DNA of 64,000 nt from Pseudomonas sp. KUIN-1 (GTDB lineage: Bacteria > Pseudomonadota > Gammaproteobacteria > Pseudomonadales > Pseudomonadaceae), in contig NZ_AP020337.1 of NCBI RefSeq assembly GCF_009176725.1, forward strand, positions 2,046,001 through 2,110,000. The letters are read 5' to 3'. The position numbers and the translations under genes were made by a program. Each line of letters begins with the position of its first letter. Position 1 is the first letter of the stretch. Below are positions 17,123 through 26,865 of this stretch, in pieces. The notes beneath the pieces were generated by a model. That model searched no databases. It had not been told where the DNA came from and saw only the letters and a program-made list of their open reading frames with translations.

Positions 17123-18154
17123 TCAGATCTTTTTCCCGGGTGTGGCATCCGGGTGAGGCAGCGCCTTGATGAAGCTCAGGATCCGCTCGGTCACTTCACT
17201 GGCCAGCGGCTGGGTCGGATTGCGGTAGGAGAGCAGTTGTTGCTGCAAATCGTCCGGGACGATGCGCAGCACATGATTCATGCCGTCGATCAGGGCCAGC
17301 TGTGCATCCGGCTTGGCCTTCTGCAACAGCAGCGCATCACCCACACCGACCTGAATGTCGTTGCGACCCTGAACGATCAGCGCCGGAATGTGCAAGGCAC
17401 CGAAAGCCGCCGCCGGGTCCTGGCGGAACAGCGAGATCAGGTACGGCTGGACACTGGGGCGGAACACCACTTCCAGCTCGGCGGGCACGTTGTCATCGGT
17501 CTTGCCGGCCTTGAGTTCGTCGAGCAACTGATCGCTGCGCTGCAGCAGGTCCGGTGGCAGGCGCTCCTGAAACTGTTCGCGCAGCACCTGATCCACCGGT
17601 CGCCCGGTGCCGGCCACGGAAATCAGCGCCGCTGCTCCTACTTTTTCAGCCGCCAGCGTCGCCACCAGCGCGCCTTCGCTGTGGCCCAACAGAATCAACT
17701 GGCCCAGGCGCGGGTTGGCTTTCAGCGCTCTGGCCCAGAGCTGCACATCGGCCACATAGCGCTCGACGCTCAGGTTGCGTTCATCCGGCGTGACCGCCTT
17801 GCTGGCCGCGACGCCGCGTTTGTCGTAGCGCACGCTGGCGATATTGTTGCTGGCCAGGATCACCGCCAGGCGTTTCATGCTGTCGTTGCGTCCACCCTCC
17901 GGGTTGTTGCCGTCGCGGTCGGTGGGGCCGGAACCGGCGACGATCAGCACCACCGGCACCGGTTTGTCGGAACGCGGCATGAGCAGCGTGCCGTACAGCT
18001 TGCCGTTCTCGGTATCCACGCTTATCGGCCGCTGCACCGTACCGGGCGCCGCAGCGCTGGCGGTTGCGGCGGCCAGGCTCAGGATCAGGGTTATCGGCAG
18101 GGCCAGCAGACGCAGCGCGTTGGGAACTCGAAGCAGGGAAATACCGGATAACAT
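17123..18154 (-). CDS. Exported alpha/beta hydrolase
   Basis: A 343-residue protein with a signal peptide (residues 1 to about 35, ending TASAAAPG). The alpha/beta-hydrolase domain has the oxyanion region VVLIVAGSGPTDRDGNN, the nucleophile elbow LLGHSEGALVA, the acid in LIVQGRNDIQVG and the histidine in LIDGMNHVLR, so the Ser-Asp-His triad is complete. The substrate is unknown. It belongs to the periplasmic hydrolase group conserved beside aroC in Pseudomonas. The longer reading frame running through aroC antisense is not real. Confidence 0.87.
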   Translation of the reverse strand: MLSGISLLRVPNALRLLALPITLILSLAAATASAAAPGTVQRPISVDTENGKLYGTLLMPRSDKPVPVVLIVAGSGPTDRDGNNPEGGRNDSMKRLAVILASNNIASVRYDKRGVAASKAVTPDERNLSVERYVADVQLWARALKANPRLGQLILLGHSEGALVATLAAEKVGAAALISVAGTGRPVDQVLREQFQERLPPDLLQRSDQLLDELKAGKTDDNVPAELEVVFRPSVQPYLISLFRQDPAAAFGALHIPALIVQGRNDIQVGVGDALLLQKAKPDAQLALIDGMNHVLRIVPDDLQQQLLSYRNPTQPLASEVTERILSFIKALPHPDATPGKKI

Positions 18155-18295
18155 CGCAAGGCCATCATTGGGGGAGTCACGCTTGGACGCACGCGGTGAC
18201 AGAAGGTTCGAGGATGAACTGAACCGCGAGCCTGCGTATACTGGCGCGCTTGGTTTAACGATCTGGTTTTTTGGCTGATTTTTCGGAGCGCCCGC

Positions 18296-19387
18296 ATGTC
18301 CGGCAACACTTTCGGCAAGCTGTTCACTGTCACCACCGCCGGCGAAAGCCACGGCCCGGCGCTGGTCGCTATCGTCGACGGCTGCCCGCCGGGGCTGGAG
18401 CTGGACCTGCAAGACCTGCAGCGCGACCTGGACCGGCGCAAGCCGGGCACCAGCCGCCATACCACGCAGCGTCAGGAAGCCGATGAGGTCGAGATACTCT
18501 CGGGTGTCTTCGAGGGCAAGACCACCGGCGCGTCCATAGGCCTGCTGATCCGCAACACCGATCAGAAATCCAAGGACTATTCGGCGATCAAGGACCTGTT
18601 CCGCCCGGCCCACGCCGATTACACCTATCACCACAAGTACGGCATCCGCGACTACCGCGGTGGCGGACGCAGTTCGGCAAGGGAAACCGCCATGCGTGTG
18701 GCTGCGGGGGCCATCGCCAAGAAGTATCTGGCAAGCCAGGGCATCGTCATTCGCGGCTACATGAGCCAGCTGGGCCCGATCCAGATCCCGTTCAAGACCT
18801 GGGATTCGGTAGAAGACAACGCGTTTTTCTGCCCCGACCCTGACAAGGTGCCGGAACTGGAAGCCTACATGGACCAGCTGCGACGTGATCAGGACTCGGT
18901 CGGTGCGAAAATCACCGTGGTCGCAGACGGGGTAATGCCGGGTCTCGGCGAGCCGATCTTCGATCGTCTGGACGCTGAGCTCGCGCACGCGCTGATGAGC
19001 ATCAACGCGGTCAAGGGTGTGGAAATCGGTGCCGGTTTCGACTGTGTTGCCCAGCGCGGCACCGAGCACCGTGACGAGATGACGCCACAGGGTTTCCTGT
19101 CCAATCACGCGGGCGGCATTCTCGGCGGCATTTCCTCCGGCCAGCCGATCATCGCGCATCTGGCGCTCAAGCCGACCTCCAGCATCACCACGCCAGGACG
19201 TTCTATCGATGTCGATGGCAACGCCGCCGATGTCATCACCAAAGGTCGGCATGACCCGTGTGTCGGCATCCGTGCCACACCGATTGCCGAGGCAATGATG
19301 GCCATCGTTCTGCTCGATCACCTGCTGCGCCATCGCGGTCAGAACGCCGACGTCAGCGTCAACACACCTGTGCTGGGGCAGGTGTAA
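18296..19387 (+). CDS. aroC: Chorismate synthase
   Basis: A 363-residue FMN-dependent enzyme converting EPSP to chorismate, the last shared step of aromatic synthesis. The family signatures are present: [18 protein letters not shown] at the N-terminus, [18 protein letters not shown] [20 protein letters not shown] near residue 120 and [17 protein letters not shown] at the C-terminus. ATG 18296 matches the family start ([10 protein letters not shown]). It is divergent from the alpha/beta hydrolase and upstream of the MFS gene by 30 bp, probably one transcript. Confidence 0.97.
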   Translation: MSGNTFGKLFTVTTAGESHGPALVAIVDGCPPGLELDLQDLQRDLDRRKPGTSRHTTQRQEADEVEILSGVFEGKTTGASIGLLIRNTDQKSKDYSAIKDLFRPAHADYTYHHKYGIRDYRGGGRSSARETAMRVAAGAIAKKYLASQGIVIRGYMSQLGPIQIPFKTWDSVEDNAFFCPDPDKVPELEAYMDQLRRDQDSVGAKITVVADGVMPGLGEPIFDRLDAELAHALMSINAVKGVEIGAGFDCVAQRGTEHRDEMTPQGFLSNHAGGILGGISSGQPIIAHLALKPTSSITTPGRSIDVDGNAADVITKGRHDPCVGIRATPIAEAMMAIVLLDHLLRHRGQNADVSVNTPVLGQV

Positions 19388-19417
19388 TGTACGCCGTCAC
19401 GGTTGCGGACTGCTAGC

Positions 19418-20581
19418 GTGGCGCAACCTGGCGGCGGACAGCTGCCTTACTGGCGGCTGTCCGGGTTCTACGTATGCTATTTCGCCTTGCTGGGCCTGTC
19501 GGCGCCGTTCATGGCCCTTTACCTGCACCATCTGGGTTTTTCCAGCGCACGGATCGGCGAGCTGGTCGCCATTCCCATGCTGATGCGCTGCGTCGCGCCC
19601 AATCTCTGGGGGTGGCTGGGTGATCACACCGGTTGGCGTCTGACCATTGTGCGGTCTGGTGCCATCTGCACGTTGCTGGCGTTTTCGCTGATCCTGGTCG
19701 AAAAAAGCTATGCCTGGCTGGCAATGGTCATGGCGCTCTATGCGTTCTTCTGGCACGCCGTCCTGCCGCAGTTCGAAGTTATCACCCTCGCACACCTGCA
19801 AGGCCAGACCTCGCGTTACAGCCAGATCCGCCTGTGGGGCTCGATCGGTTTCATTCTGGCCGTCGTGGTGCTGGGGCGGGTGTTCGAATGGTTCAGCCTG
19901 GACCTGTTTCCCTATATCGCGCTGACGATCATGTCCGGTATCGTTATCAGCAGCTGGTGGGTGCCGAATGCGCATCCCGCACCGTCGAGCCGCGAAGCCG
20001 GGTCGGGCGGTTTTCTCAGGCAACTGGCGCGCCCCGGTGTATGGGCGTTCTACCTCAGTGTCGCGCTGATGGTGCTCAGCCATGGGCCGTATTACACCTT
20101 TTTGACCCTGCACCTCGAAGAACTCGGTTACAGCCGCGGCCTGATCGGCCTGCTATGGGCGGTCGGCGTGGTGGCTGAAGTGCTGATGTTCATGGTTATG
20201 AGCCGGATTCTGCAGCGCTTCACCGTGCGCCAGGTACTGTTCGCCAGTTTTCTGCTGGCCGCACTGCGCTGGCTGCTGCTGGGGCTGTTTGCCGATCACC
20301 TCACCGCGCTGCTGATTGCCCAGGTGATGCACGCCGCCACGTTCGGCAGCTTTCACGCCGCTGCCATTCATTTCGTGCAAAGTAGCTTCGGTCCGCGTCA
20401 GCAAGGTCAGGGGCAAGCGCTTTATGCTGCCTTGTCCGGGGTCGGCGGGGCGTTGGGCGCTCTGTATTCCGGTTACAGCTGGAACGCGCTGGGGCCGACC
20501 TGGACCTTTGCCATCGCCAGCCTTGCAGCCTTTGCCGCTGCCGTCATGATTGTCACACCCAAGAAAGAGGAAGGTGTATGA
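19418..20581 (+). CDS. MFS transporter (LacY/YcaD-like)
   Basis: A 387-residue, 12-segment major facilitator. The N-terminal LSGFYVCYFALLGLSAPFMA and LWGSIGFILAV features resemble the MFS_1-like nucleoside/sugar permease branch. I chose GTG at 19418; a TTG 15 bases upstream is possible. The last codons overlap the start of mtnB by four bases (ATGA), so transport and methionine salvage are translationally coupled. The substrate could be a thiosugar or purine related to salvage, but this is inference from position. Confidence 0.8.
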   Translation: MAQPGGGQLPYWRLSGFYVCYFALLGLSAPFMALYLHHLGFSSARIGELVAIPMLMRCVAPNLWGWLGDHTGWRLTIVRSGAICTLLAFSLILVEKSYAWLAMVMALYAFFWHAVLPQFEVITLAHLQGQTSRYSQIRLWGSIGFILAVVVLGRVFEWFSLDLFPYIALTIMSGIVISSWWVPNAHPAPSSREAGSGGFLRQLARPGVWAFYLSVALMVLSHGPYYTFLTLHLEELGYSRGLIGLLWAVGVVAEVLMFMVMSRILQRFTVRQVLFASFLLAALRWLLLGLFADHLTALLIAQVMHAATFGSFHAAAIHFVQSSFGPRQQGQGQALYAALSGVGGALGALYSGYSWNALGPTWTFAIASLAAFAAAVMIVTPKKEEGV

Positions 20582-21192
20582 GCCGCGAACAATTGAGCCT
20601 GGAAATCATCGAGGCCGGGCGTTTTCTGTACGGCCGTGGCTGGTCGCCTGCCACCAGTAGCAATTATTCTGCGCGCCTTTCTGCCAGTGAGGCGTTGTTG
20701 ACCGTATCCGGCAAGCACAAGGGCCAGTTGGGCCCTGACGATGTGCTGGCCACCGATCTGGCTGGCAACAGCCTGGAGCCCGGTAAAAAGCCGTCTGCCG
20801 AAACCTTGCTGCATACCCAGTTGTACAGCTGCAGGCCGCAAGTCGGCGCGGTGCTGCACACCCATTCGGTGAACGCGACCGTGTTGTCGAGGCTGACCAC
20901 GGCCGATCATCTGGTGTTCGAGGATTACGAACTGCAGAAGGCCTTTAGCGGCGTGGTCACTCACGAGTCGCAGGTCGTGGTACCGATTTTCGACAACGAT
21001 CAGGACATTGCCCGTCTCGCGGCAAAGGTGCAGCCTTGGCTGGACACCCATCCCGAGTGCGCCGGCTACCTGATCCGCGGTCATGGCCTCTACACCTGGG
21101 GGGCTAAAATGAGCGACGCCTTGCGCCAGATCGAAGCGTTCGAGTTCCTGTTCGAATGCGAACTGAAAATGCGCGCGGTAATGAACCGCTGA
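20578..21192 (+). CDS. mtnB: Methylthioribulose-1-phosphate dehydratase
   Basis: A 204-residue class II aldolase-like, zinc-dependent enzyme of the methionine salvage pathway. It contains the SSNYSAR loop, the acidic ETLLHTQLY and zinc-binding VLHTHSVNATVL (His-x-His) motifs, and the C-terminal RGHGLYTWG histidine. It dehydrates 5-methylthioribulose-1-phosphate. It overlaps the MFS gene by four bases and precedes mtnD by 80 bp. Confidence 0.95.
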   Translation: MSREQLSLEIIEAGRFLYGRGWSPATSSNYSARLSASEALLTVSGKHKGQLGPDDVLATDLAGNSLEPGKKPSAETLLHTQLYSCRPQVGAVLHTHSVNATVLSRLTTADHLVFEDYELQKAFSGVVTHESQVVVPIFDNDQDIARLAAKVQPWLDTHPECAGYLIRGHGLYTWGAKMSDALRQIEAFEFLFECELKMRAVMNR

Positions 21193-21272
21193 CAACGTCT
21201 TGCCAAACCAGTCTGTAAGCCTGACCGGCCTGTAAAAGCCGGAAGGCGTTGCACCAAACCGAGGATTCACGC

Positions 21273-21818
21273 ATGAGCAGCCTGTCCGTTTATCACGTTT
21301 CAAGCCCTGATATGCCCAACAAGGTGCTGACCCATCTGGAAGACATCGCGTCGACACTGGCCGAGCACGGCGTGGCGTTCGACCGTTGGGAAGCCGCGAC
21401 GCCGATCACTCCCGGTGCCAGTCAGGAAGAGGTGATCAGCGCCTATCGCACGCAGATCGACACGCTGATGACCGAACGCGGTTATGTCACCGTGGACGTC
21501 ATCAGTCTCAACAGCGATCACCCGCAAAAAGCCGAATTGCGCGCCAGGTTTCTTGAAGAGCACCGCCACGGCGAAGACGAAGTACGCTTTTTCGTCGCCG
21601 GGCGGGGCTTGTTCACCTTGCACATCGACGACTATGTGTACGCCGTGCTGTGCGAAAAGAACGACCTGATTTCCGTACCGGCCGGCACGCGGCACTGGTT
21701 CGATATGGGCGAAAACCCGCACTTCGTGGCCATCCGCCTGTTCAACAACCCGGAAGGCTGGGTGGCCAATTTTACCGGTGAAGACATTGCCGGCCGTTTT
21801 CCACGGCTGGAAGACTGA
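21273..21818 (+). CDS. mtnD: Acireductone dioxygenase
   Basis: A 181-residue cupin metalloenzyme. The metal ligands are in [18 protein letters not shown] (two His and Glu) near residues 95-110 and in GTRHWFDMG near residue 140. It oxidises the acireductone of methionine salvage; the metal (Fe or Ni) determines the products. ATG 21273 follows a GAGGA ribosome binding site, and mtnC starts 16 bp after the stop. Confidence 0.95.
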   Translation: MSSLSVYHVSSPDMPNKVLTHLEDIASTLAEHGVAFDRWEAATPITPGASQEEVISAYRTQIDTLMTERGYVTVDVISLNSDHPQKAELRARFLEEHRHGEDEVRFFVAGRGLFTLHIDDYVYAVLCEKNDLISVPAGTRHWFDMGENPHFVAIRLFNNPEGWVANFTGEDIAGRFPRLED

Positions 21819-21834
21819 CAGGAGCCCGATTCTG

Positions 21835-22518
21835 ATGCCCATCAAAGCTATCCTCACGGATATCGAAGGCACCACCAGTGCAGTGAGTTTCGTTTTCGAC
21901 GTGCTGTTTCCGTTCGCCAGAAAGCACCTGCCCGCATTCGTTCGCGAACATGCCGAGCAACCGGCCGTGGCGCAGCAGTTGCAGGCGGTGCGCGACCTGG
22001 CCGGTGAGCCGGACGCCGATGTCGAGCGCGTCATTGCACTCCTGCTGGAATGGATCGCCGAGGACCGCAAAGCCACACCGCTCAAGGCCCTGCAGGGGAT
22101 GGTCTGGGAGCAGGGTTACAACGCCGGACAGCTAAAGGGGCATGTTTATCCGGATGCTGTCGATGCCTTGAAACACTGGCATCAACAGGGCTACCGGCTT
22201 TACGTTTATTCCTCGGGCTCTATTCAGGCTCAGCAATTGATTTTCGGCTGTTCCGAGGCGGGCGATCTGTCCGGCCTGTTCAGCGGTTACTTCGATACGA
22301 CCTCCGGCCCCAAGCGCGAAGCGCAGTCCTACCGGACGATTGCCCAGGCAATGGACTGTCCTGCCGGGGACATTCTGTTCCTGTCGGATATCGTCGAAGA
22401 ACTCGATGCCGCACAGGCCGCCGGCATGGCCACCTGTGGTCTTGCGCGTGATGGCGGGGCACTTGCCGGGCACCGGTATGTGACCAGTTTTGCGCTTATC
22501 GACCCAGCCGCTTTCTAG
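21835..22518 (+). CDS. mtnC: Enolase-phosphatase E1
   Basis: A 227-residue HAD-family enzyme catalysing enolisation and dephosphorylation of the diketone phosphate in methionine salvage. HAD motif I is LTDIEGTTS (Asp nucleophile), motif II is [10 protein letters not shown], and motif III/IV includes KREAQSYR and [15 protein letters not shown]. It is the last gene of the mtnBDC run. Genes for MtnA, MtnP and MtnE are not in the window. Confidence 0.95.
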   Translation: MPIKAILTDIEGTTSAVSFVFDVLFPFARKHLPAFVREHAEQPAVAQQLQAVRDLAGEPDADVERVIALLLEWIAEDRKATPLKALQGMVWEQGYNAGQLKGHVYPDAVDALKHWHQQGYRLYVYSSGSIQAQQLIFGCSEAGDLSGLFSGYFDTTSGPKREAQSYRTIAQAMDCPAGDILFLSDIVEELDAAQAAGMATCGLARDGGALAGHRYVTSFALIDPAAF

Positions 22519-22772
22519 AAGACTCCCGCCTGCTGTGCGCGGCATCGTCCTGATGCCGCTGCATTGAAAACTGCCTGCCGCAAGGCTCACGCACTACGTC
22601 TGTAGGACTTTTCCTGCTTTCTGGTGAGCTGTTGCCGGGTTGAAAGTGCGTTGAATCTGTTTGTTCTGTTCGCCGTTTTTCAACGTGATTATTCGTGTAA
22701 GTTCTGCGCCATCGCCAACGGGGTCACGGACAACACCTGTACCGATTCACGGGCGAACAAGGAGCGGCAGCG

Positions 22773-23495
22773 ATGTGCAGTGCCATGACAGAAAGCGCAA
22801 CCAGGGACTTATTGATACAGCAGATGGTGAGCACGATTACCGAGCTCGATGGGCAGACCGCCATCGAAAATGCACTCGAGTGGTTACGGCGCGAATGCAA
22901 CAGCGAGCGCGCGATGTTCTTTCAGTTCAAGGGGCCGCTGTTGCTGACGTTCATCACCTCCAACGTCGACGAAGCGTGGGGCGATGCCTACCGTCAGCAC
23001 GATCTGATCATGCAGGACCCGGTAATCCGTTGTTATCGCAATCAACTGGGCTTCCTTAACTGGCAGGATGCGTTCAGGCAATACCCGGTATCCGCCTTTT
23101 ATGACGAGCTGGTCGATGCCTGTGAACTGCTTCCGGCCATCTCCTACGGCTACACCAATCATTGCCGCGGTGCCGACAGCGTGACATCGGTGTGTAGCCT
23201 GGGCGAAGTGGCGCGGCCCATCAGCGCTGAACAAAAGTACCTCATGAGCAGTCTCATGCCGGTGCTGCACAGTGTCGCGCGGGGTCTGAAGTTCTGTTCG
23301 CGCGGTCTGACCCATCGTGAGCTGGAAGTCTTGCAGTGGGCCAGAGACGGGAAGACGGCCTGGGAGATCTCGATGATCCGCGACGTGTCGGAGTCGACGG
23401 TGAAGTATCACCTCAAGACCATCTACTCCAAGCTCGGCGTTGCCAACAGGGCACAAGCGGTGGGCGAAGCACTGTGTCGTGGCCTTATCAGATAG
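22773..23495 (+). CDS. LuxR-type quorum-sensing regulator (solo)
   Basis: A 240-residue regulator. The N-terminal autoinducer-binding domain keeps residues at the spacing of the TraR set: W69, Y73, D82, P83, W97 and a Gly near 126. The C-terminal LuxR helix-turn-helix is LTHRELEVLQWARDGKTAWE followed by the TVKYHL recognition helix. So it looks able to bind an acyl-homoserine lactone and DNA. No luxI homologue is in the window, making it a solo or one paired with a distant synthase. It sits 250 bp after mtnC. An AAGGAG ribosome binding site precedes the ATG. Confidence 0.9.
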   Translation: MCSAMTESATRDLLIQQMVSTITELDGQTAIENALEWLRRECNSERAMFFQFKGPLLLTFITSNVDEAWGDAYRQHDLIMQDPVIRCYRNQLGFLNWQDAFRQYPVSAFYDELVDACELLPAISYGYTNHCRGADSVTSVCSLGEVARPISAEQKYLMSSLMPVLHSVARGLKFCSRGLTHRELEVLQWARDGKTAWEISMIRDVSESTVKYHLKTIYSKLGVANRAQAVGEALCRGLIR

Positions 23496-23514
23496 TCGGC
23501 GGACAAAACGCAGG

Positions 23515-23550
23515 CAAAAAAAAGCCGCGAGAACAAGGTGTAATCGCGGC
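23515..23550 (-). terminator. Intrinsic terminator of the DUF3509 gene
   Basis: On the minus strand the stem GCCGCGA/TCGCGGC is followed by eight T. It lies about 55 bp past the stop of the DUF3509 gene and between convergent genes. Confidence 0.75.
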
Positions 23551-23605
23551 AAACAAGGGATGAGAGAGCGTACAGCGGGTGCCACCCAAGAGGGTGGCGG
23601 GCAAA

Positions 23606-23884
23606 TCAACGTGTGTGATACGTCGGCAGATCAAAACGGTGCTGGCTTTGCAGCATCGAGATGGCTGGCAACTCGCTGGCTTGTGCAGCCAGGTCACGGC
23701 GGATGGCACTGATTACCCATTCCAGTTGAACCGGAGTGTGCAACTGAGCATAAGAGACTGAGCGACGGATCTGCTTACCATCCTGGGTACGCAGTGACAA
23801 CAGAACACCACCATCGGGACGCGGTTGAGTGGTGACGGTGTAGTCGGAGAATACGGAAGCGAATTTTTCTTGAATAAAAGTCAT
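23606..23884 (-). CDS. DUF3509 family protein
   Basis: A 92-residue protein starting MTFIQEKFASVFSDY. The pattern of an N-terminal helix, a beta section (TVTTQPRPDGGVLLSLR), the RSVSYAQLHT segment and a C-terminal helix (WVISAIRRDLA) is that of the small Pseudomonas DUF3509 proteins, which have no known function. An in-frame ATG 15 bases upstream is less likely by family length. Confidence 0.8.
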   Translation of the reverse strand: MTFIQEKFASVFSDYTVTTQPRPDGGVLLSLRTQDGKQIRRSVSYAQLHTPVQLEWVISAIRRDLAAQASELPAISMLQSQHRFDLPTYHTR

Positions 23885-24230
23885 GTGAGGCGGCTCCATT
23901 GCTCATGGGATAACAAGCTTGCAAGTACTATTGCAGTGTCTGTGCCAGACTTTCCTTGAAATTTAATCCTTTAAAATCAATAACTTGAAATATCTCTTGT
24001 TTTCAGGCTTCGTGCATTTTGCATGAACACCCGTCGTGCGCCCTGCATTTTGCCGTTTCTTGCACGATGGGCATCGGGCAGAAGGGCGATTGCATGCATT
24101 GCGGCGATCATGAGCAGGCATTGCGCATGGGGATCGATGCCAATCGAACAGCTGGCGAGACTTGAGGTCAGTGTGTTTATCGATGCCGGGTCAACGCATA
24201 CCCGGAGTACCGTGCGCCAAGGAGTAGTTA
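23885..24230. other. 346-bp intergenic region between divergent genes
   Basis: It should hold the promoters of the DUF3509 gene (leftward) and the ankyrin gene (rightward). An AT-rich block lies near 23950-24005. Small frames inside lack ribosome binding sites. I see no RNA gene. Confidence 0.4.
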
Positions 24231-24776
24231 ATGACCGATACAGATATCAGCGCTTCGAAAACCATGACTGAAGAAGAAGCTGCCGAGTTCGCCGAGCAGG
24301 TATTCGATGTGGCTCGCCAGGGGAATGCCGTCATGCTCGAGCGTCTGCTTGAAAAGGGCCTGCCGGCAGATCTGCGCAACCACAAGGGCGATACGCTGCT
24401 GATGCTGGCCAGCTATCACTGCCATGCGGATGCGGTCCGTGTGCTGCTGAACCACAAGGCTGATCCTGAAATCCGCAACGATAATGGCCAAAGCCCCATC
24501 GCCGGCGCAGCGTTCAAGGGCGATCTGGCAGTGGTCAGGTTGCTGGTCGAGGCGGGTGCCGATATAGACGGTGCCTCTGCTGATGGCCGTACCGCATTGA
24601 TGATGGCCGCGATGTTCAACCGCAACGAGATAGTCGATTACCTGATCAGTCAGGGCGCGGACCCGCATGCCACCGATGCCAAGGGCATCACTGCACTGGG
24701 CGCCGCTCAGGCAATGGGCGCGACCGTCACCATCGAGCAGTTGAGCAAAATGGGCGTGCAGCCAGCCCGGTCCTGA
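24231..24776 (+). CDS. Ankyrin-repeat protein
   Basis: A 181-residue protein made of about four ankyrin repeats (the NHKGDTLLMLASYHCHADAV, NDNGQSPIAGAAFKGDLAVV, ADGRTALMMAAMFNRNEIV and DAKGITALGAAQAMG units). No signal peptide is seen. Short Pseudomonas ankyrin proteins of this kind (AnkB-like) are often linked to catalase function, but no catalase gene is adjacent here. A GGAG ribosome binding site precedes the ATG and an intrinsic terminator follows. Confidence 0.88.
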   Translation: MTDTDISASKTMTEEEAAEFAEQVFDVARQGNAVMLERLLEKGLPADLRNHKGDTLLMLASYHCHADAVRVLLNHKADPEIRNDNGQSPIAGAAFKGDLAVVRLLVEAGADIDGASADGRTALMMAAMFNRNEIVDYLISQGADPHATDAKGITALGAAQAMGATVTIEQLSKMGVQPARS

Positions 24777-24810
24777 CGGCGAGTGCATTGACCGCAAGGC
24801 ATGAACACAT

Positions 24811-24854
24811 AGAGGCGCGATGGATTTACCGTTATCCTTCGCGCCTCTTTTTTT
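24811..24854 (+). terminator. Intrinsic terminator after the ankyrin gene
   Basis: A ten-base stem AGAGGCGCGA/TCGCGCCTCT is followed by a run of seven T. It ends only 22 bp before the ATG of the next gene, leaving little room for a separate promoter. Confidence 0.85.
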
Positions 24855-24876
24855 GCCCGCTATCAGGATCGCCCCC

Positions 24877-25395
24877 ATGAAAGACTCACTGGTCGAATTA
24901 ATCAGCAAAGTCAGCTCCGGCTGCATGGGCGACGATGAGATCGTGCATATCGCCGATGAAGCCGCGCAGGCGTATGCCGATCCGCAGGCATTTCTGGCGG
25001 CCAACCCTGATATCAACTACGACGATACATTCCCGATCCCGCTGGGCGAGTGGGTCGTGGTGGGCAGCCTGCCGGAAACCGTACTGTTCCAGGCCGACAG
25101 CTACATGGACCTGTTCGAGCAGATCGTGCAGTCGTTTGGCAAGGACGTGACCTTCAACATCAAGCCCAGGCAACTGGCCAAGGTAGAGCCGCTGGTCGCG
25201 CTCAATCGCATTCAGATTCAGTTGAGCAGCATGAACAAGGAGATGGGCGGCTATGTGCTGATGAACTTCAGCCAGCCACTGGATGACGAGTTGCAAGCGG
25301 TGCTGGTGTATGGCCGTGACGAAGCACGCGTAGTCGAGCTGGCAGCAACGGCCGGCATCCATGCCGCACCTGCACTGCAAGCCTTGCGCGGTTAA
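24877..25395 (+). CDS. Conserved hypothetical protein
   Basis: A 172-residue soluble, acidic protein that I cannot assign to a characterised family. It contains PLGEWVVVGSLPETVLFQAD and LVYGRDEARVVELAATAG; the overall look is an alpha/beta cytoplasmic protein. ATG 24877 was chosen because the upstream in-frame ATG at 24820 lies inside the terminator stem. The stop overlaps the convergent ZIP gene stop by four bases. Confidence 0.7.
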   Translation: MKDSLVELISKVSSGCMGDDEIVHIADEAAQAYADPQAFLAANPDINYDDTFPIPLGEWVVVGSLPETVLFQADSYMDLFEQIVQSFGKDVTFNIKPRQLAKVEPLVALNRIQIQLSSMNKEMGGYVLMNFSQPLDDELQAVLVYGRDEARVVELAATAGIHAAPALQALRG

Positions 25396-26318
25396 CCCAG
25401 CGCCGTATCGAGAAACATCATCACCGCAAAGCCGCCCATCAGGCCCAGGGTTGCCGAGGTCTGATGGCCATTGCGGTGGGTTTCCGGGATGACTTCATGA
25501 GAGACCACGAAGATCATCGCGCCTGCCGCCAGCCCCATGCTCAACGGGTAGGCGATGGCAAAGCCGCTGGAGATGCCCAGGCCCACCAGTGAGCCCAGCG
25601 GCTCCATGAGGCCGGAACCGATGGCCACCAGCATCGCCTTGAAGGCCGACAGGCCGGTCGCGCGCAGGGCCAGCGCAATGGCCAGACCTTCGGGAATGTC
25701 CTGAATGGCGATGGCCGTGGTCAACGGCAGGCCGACGTTCATGTCGCCGCTGGCGAAACTGACGCCAATCGCCATGCCCTCGGGCAGGTTATGCAGGGTG
25801 ATCGCCAGCACGAACAGCCAGACCCGACTGATTCGATCCGAATGAGGCCCCTGGCGGCCTACGCTTTCATGTTCGTGCGGGGTGAACCTGTCCAGCCCCA
25901 GCATCAGCAGCACCCCCAGCCCCAGGCCGGCGACAACTGTCGCAGCTGCCCACGGCCCGCTGTCGGTAATGTCCCGGGCGGCTTCCAGGCCTGGAAGAAT
26001 CAGCGAGAACGAACTGGCCGCCAGCATCATCCCCGCAGCGAACCCGAGCATGATGTCCTGAGCGCGTTGCGAGACGTTGCGCAGGGCAACCGCCATCACT
26101 GCGCCTAGCGCCGTCGCCAGAAAACCCGCGATACCGCCCAGCAGGGCGTGATTGAAGTTGACCTGACTGGTGCCATAGAAGGCGTTGTAAAGACTGATGC
26201 CGCCGAGGCCGACGACGATCAGCAGGGCCAAGGCGAAGCCCAGGCTTACCAGCGGGCTGCCCTGAAGCTGGTTTAACCAGGCCGCCCAGGGCGTTCGGGA
26301 TGATGCGGGCGTAGGCAT
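25392..26318 (-). CDS. ZIP family metal transporter
   Basis: A 308-residue membrane protein with about eight segments. The ZIP signature is present: the fourth segment HNLPEGMAIGVSFASGD and the fifth AIQDIPEGLAIALALRATG, both carrying the metal-binding His/Glu or Asp/Glu. A histidine-poor loop between (GLDRFTPHEHESVGRQGPHS) could bind metal. It resembles ZupT/GufA-type zinc importers of the inner membrane. Confidence 0.88.
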   Translation of the reverse strand: MPTPASSRTPWAAWLNQLQGSPLVSLGFALALLIVVGLGGISLYNAFYGTSQVNFNHALLGGIAGFLATALGAVMAVALRNVSQRAQDIMLGFAAGMMLAASSFSLILPGLEAARDITDSGPWAAATVVAGLGLGVLLMLGLDRFTPHEHESVGRQGPHSDRISRVWLFVLAITLHNLPEGMAIGVSFASGDMNVGLPLTTAIAIQDIPEGLAIALALRATGLSAFKAMLVAIGSGLMEPLGSLVGLGISSGFAIAYPLSMGLAAGAMIFVVSHEVIPETHRNGHQTSATLGLMGGFAVMMFLDTALG

Positions 26319-26473
26319 TGATAGGGCTACCTTTGTAAAGGGGGAGAAGCAATGGTGACTGAAATATGAAGTCGACCCCGTCTGGGAGCCCGAGAATATA
26401 AGGTTGGTTCAACGGAACCCCCGAACGGCGCGACTATCCTAGGAGGGTAAGCATTCAATTTAGGGGCAACACC

Positions 26474-26665
26474 ATGGGTTCTAGCTTCAACGGCCTGGTC
26501 GGCTTGATCATTCTGGCGCTCGATATCTGGGCCATCATCAACGTCTTGAAAAGCGGTGCCGAGACGGGCAAGAAAATCCTTTGGGTATTGCTGATCGTAC
26601 TGCTTCCCGTGGTGGGCCTGATCATCTGGGCTATCCTCGGGCCGCGTGGCAACGTACGCATGTGA
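26474..26665 (+). CDS. Small PLDc_N-domain membrane protein
   Basis: A 63-residue protein with two membrane hairpins, ending GLIIWAILGPRGNVRM. The WVLLIVLLPVVGLIIWAILG pattern is the N-terminal membrane domain of cardiolipin synthases, here as a stand-alone protein. The function of such short versions is unknown. A terminator follows 23 bp later. Confidence 0.8.
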   Translation: MGSSFNGLVGLIILALDIWAIINVLKSGAETGKKILWVLLIVLLPVVGLIIWAILGPRGNVRM

Positions 26666-26687
26666 TACGTCCACACGCTGGGCAAAT

Positions 26688-26724
26688 AACGCTTGATTAC
26701 CCTGGGTAATCAGGCGTTTTTCGT
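26688..26724 (+). terminator. Intrinsic terminator
   Basis: Stem AACGCTTGATTACC / GGTAATCAGGCGTT followed by T-rich sequence, downstream of the PLDc_N gene. Confidence 0.8.
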
Positions 26725-26865
26725 TTCATGCGTCGGGCATTTGCAGCGGCAATGCCACGCCAGGCTGCATAGAGGTTCGACCTGTCATGTTCCTCGACGT
26801 AGAATGCGCGCCTTTGTTGTGGGCGGTCGGCCGTCCTGTCATCAGTACCCAGCGGGAGCTTACCC

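Noticed and set aside
17123..19333. A 736-codon minus-strand open frame covering the hydrolase and the whole of aroC in antisense
   Set aside because: Only the part from 18154 down is the real hydrolase with a signal peptide; the upstream half is antisense to chorismate synthase and has no protein-like pattern. Long antisense frames are common in high-GC DNA.
18296..22518. Biosynthetic gene cluster (aroC with MFS and mtn genes)
   Set aside because: The order is the ordinary conserved Pseudomonas arrangement and all enzymes belong to chorismate synthesis or methionine salvage.
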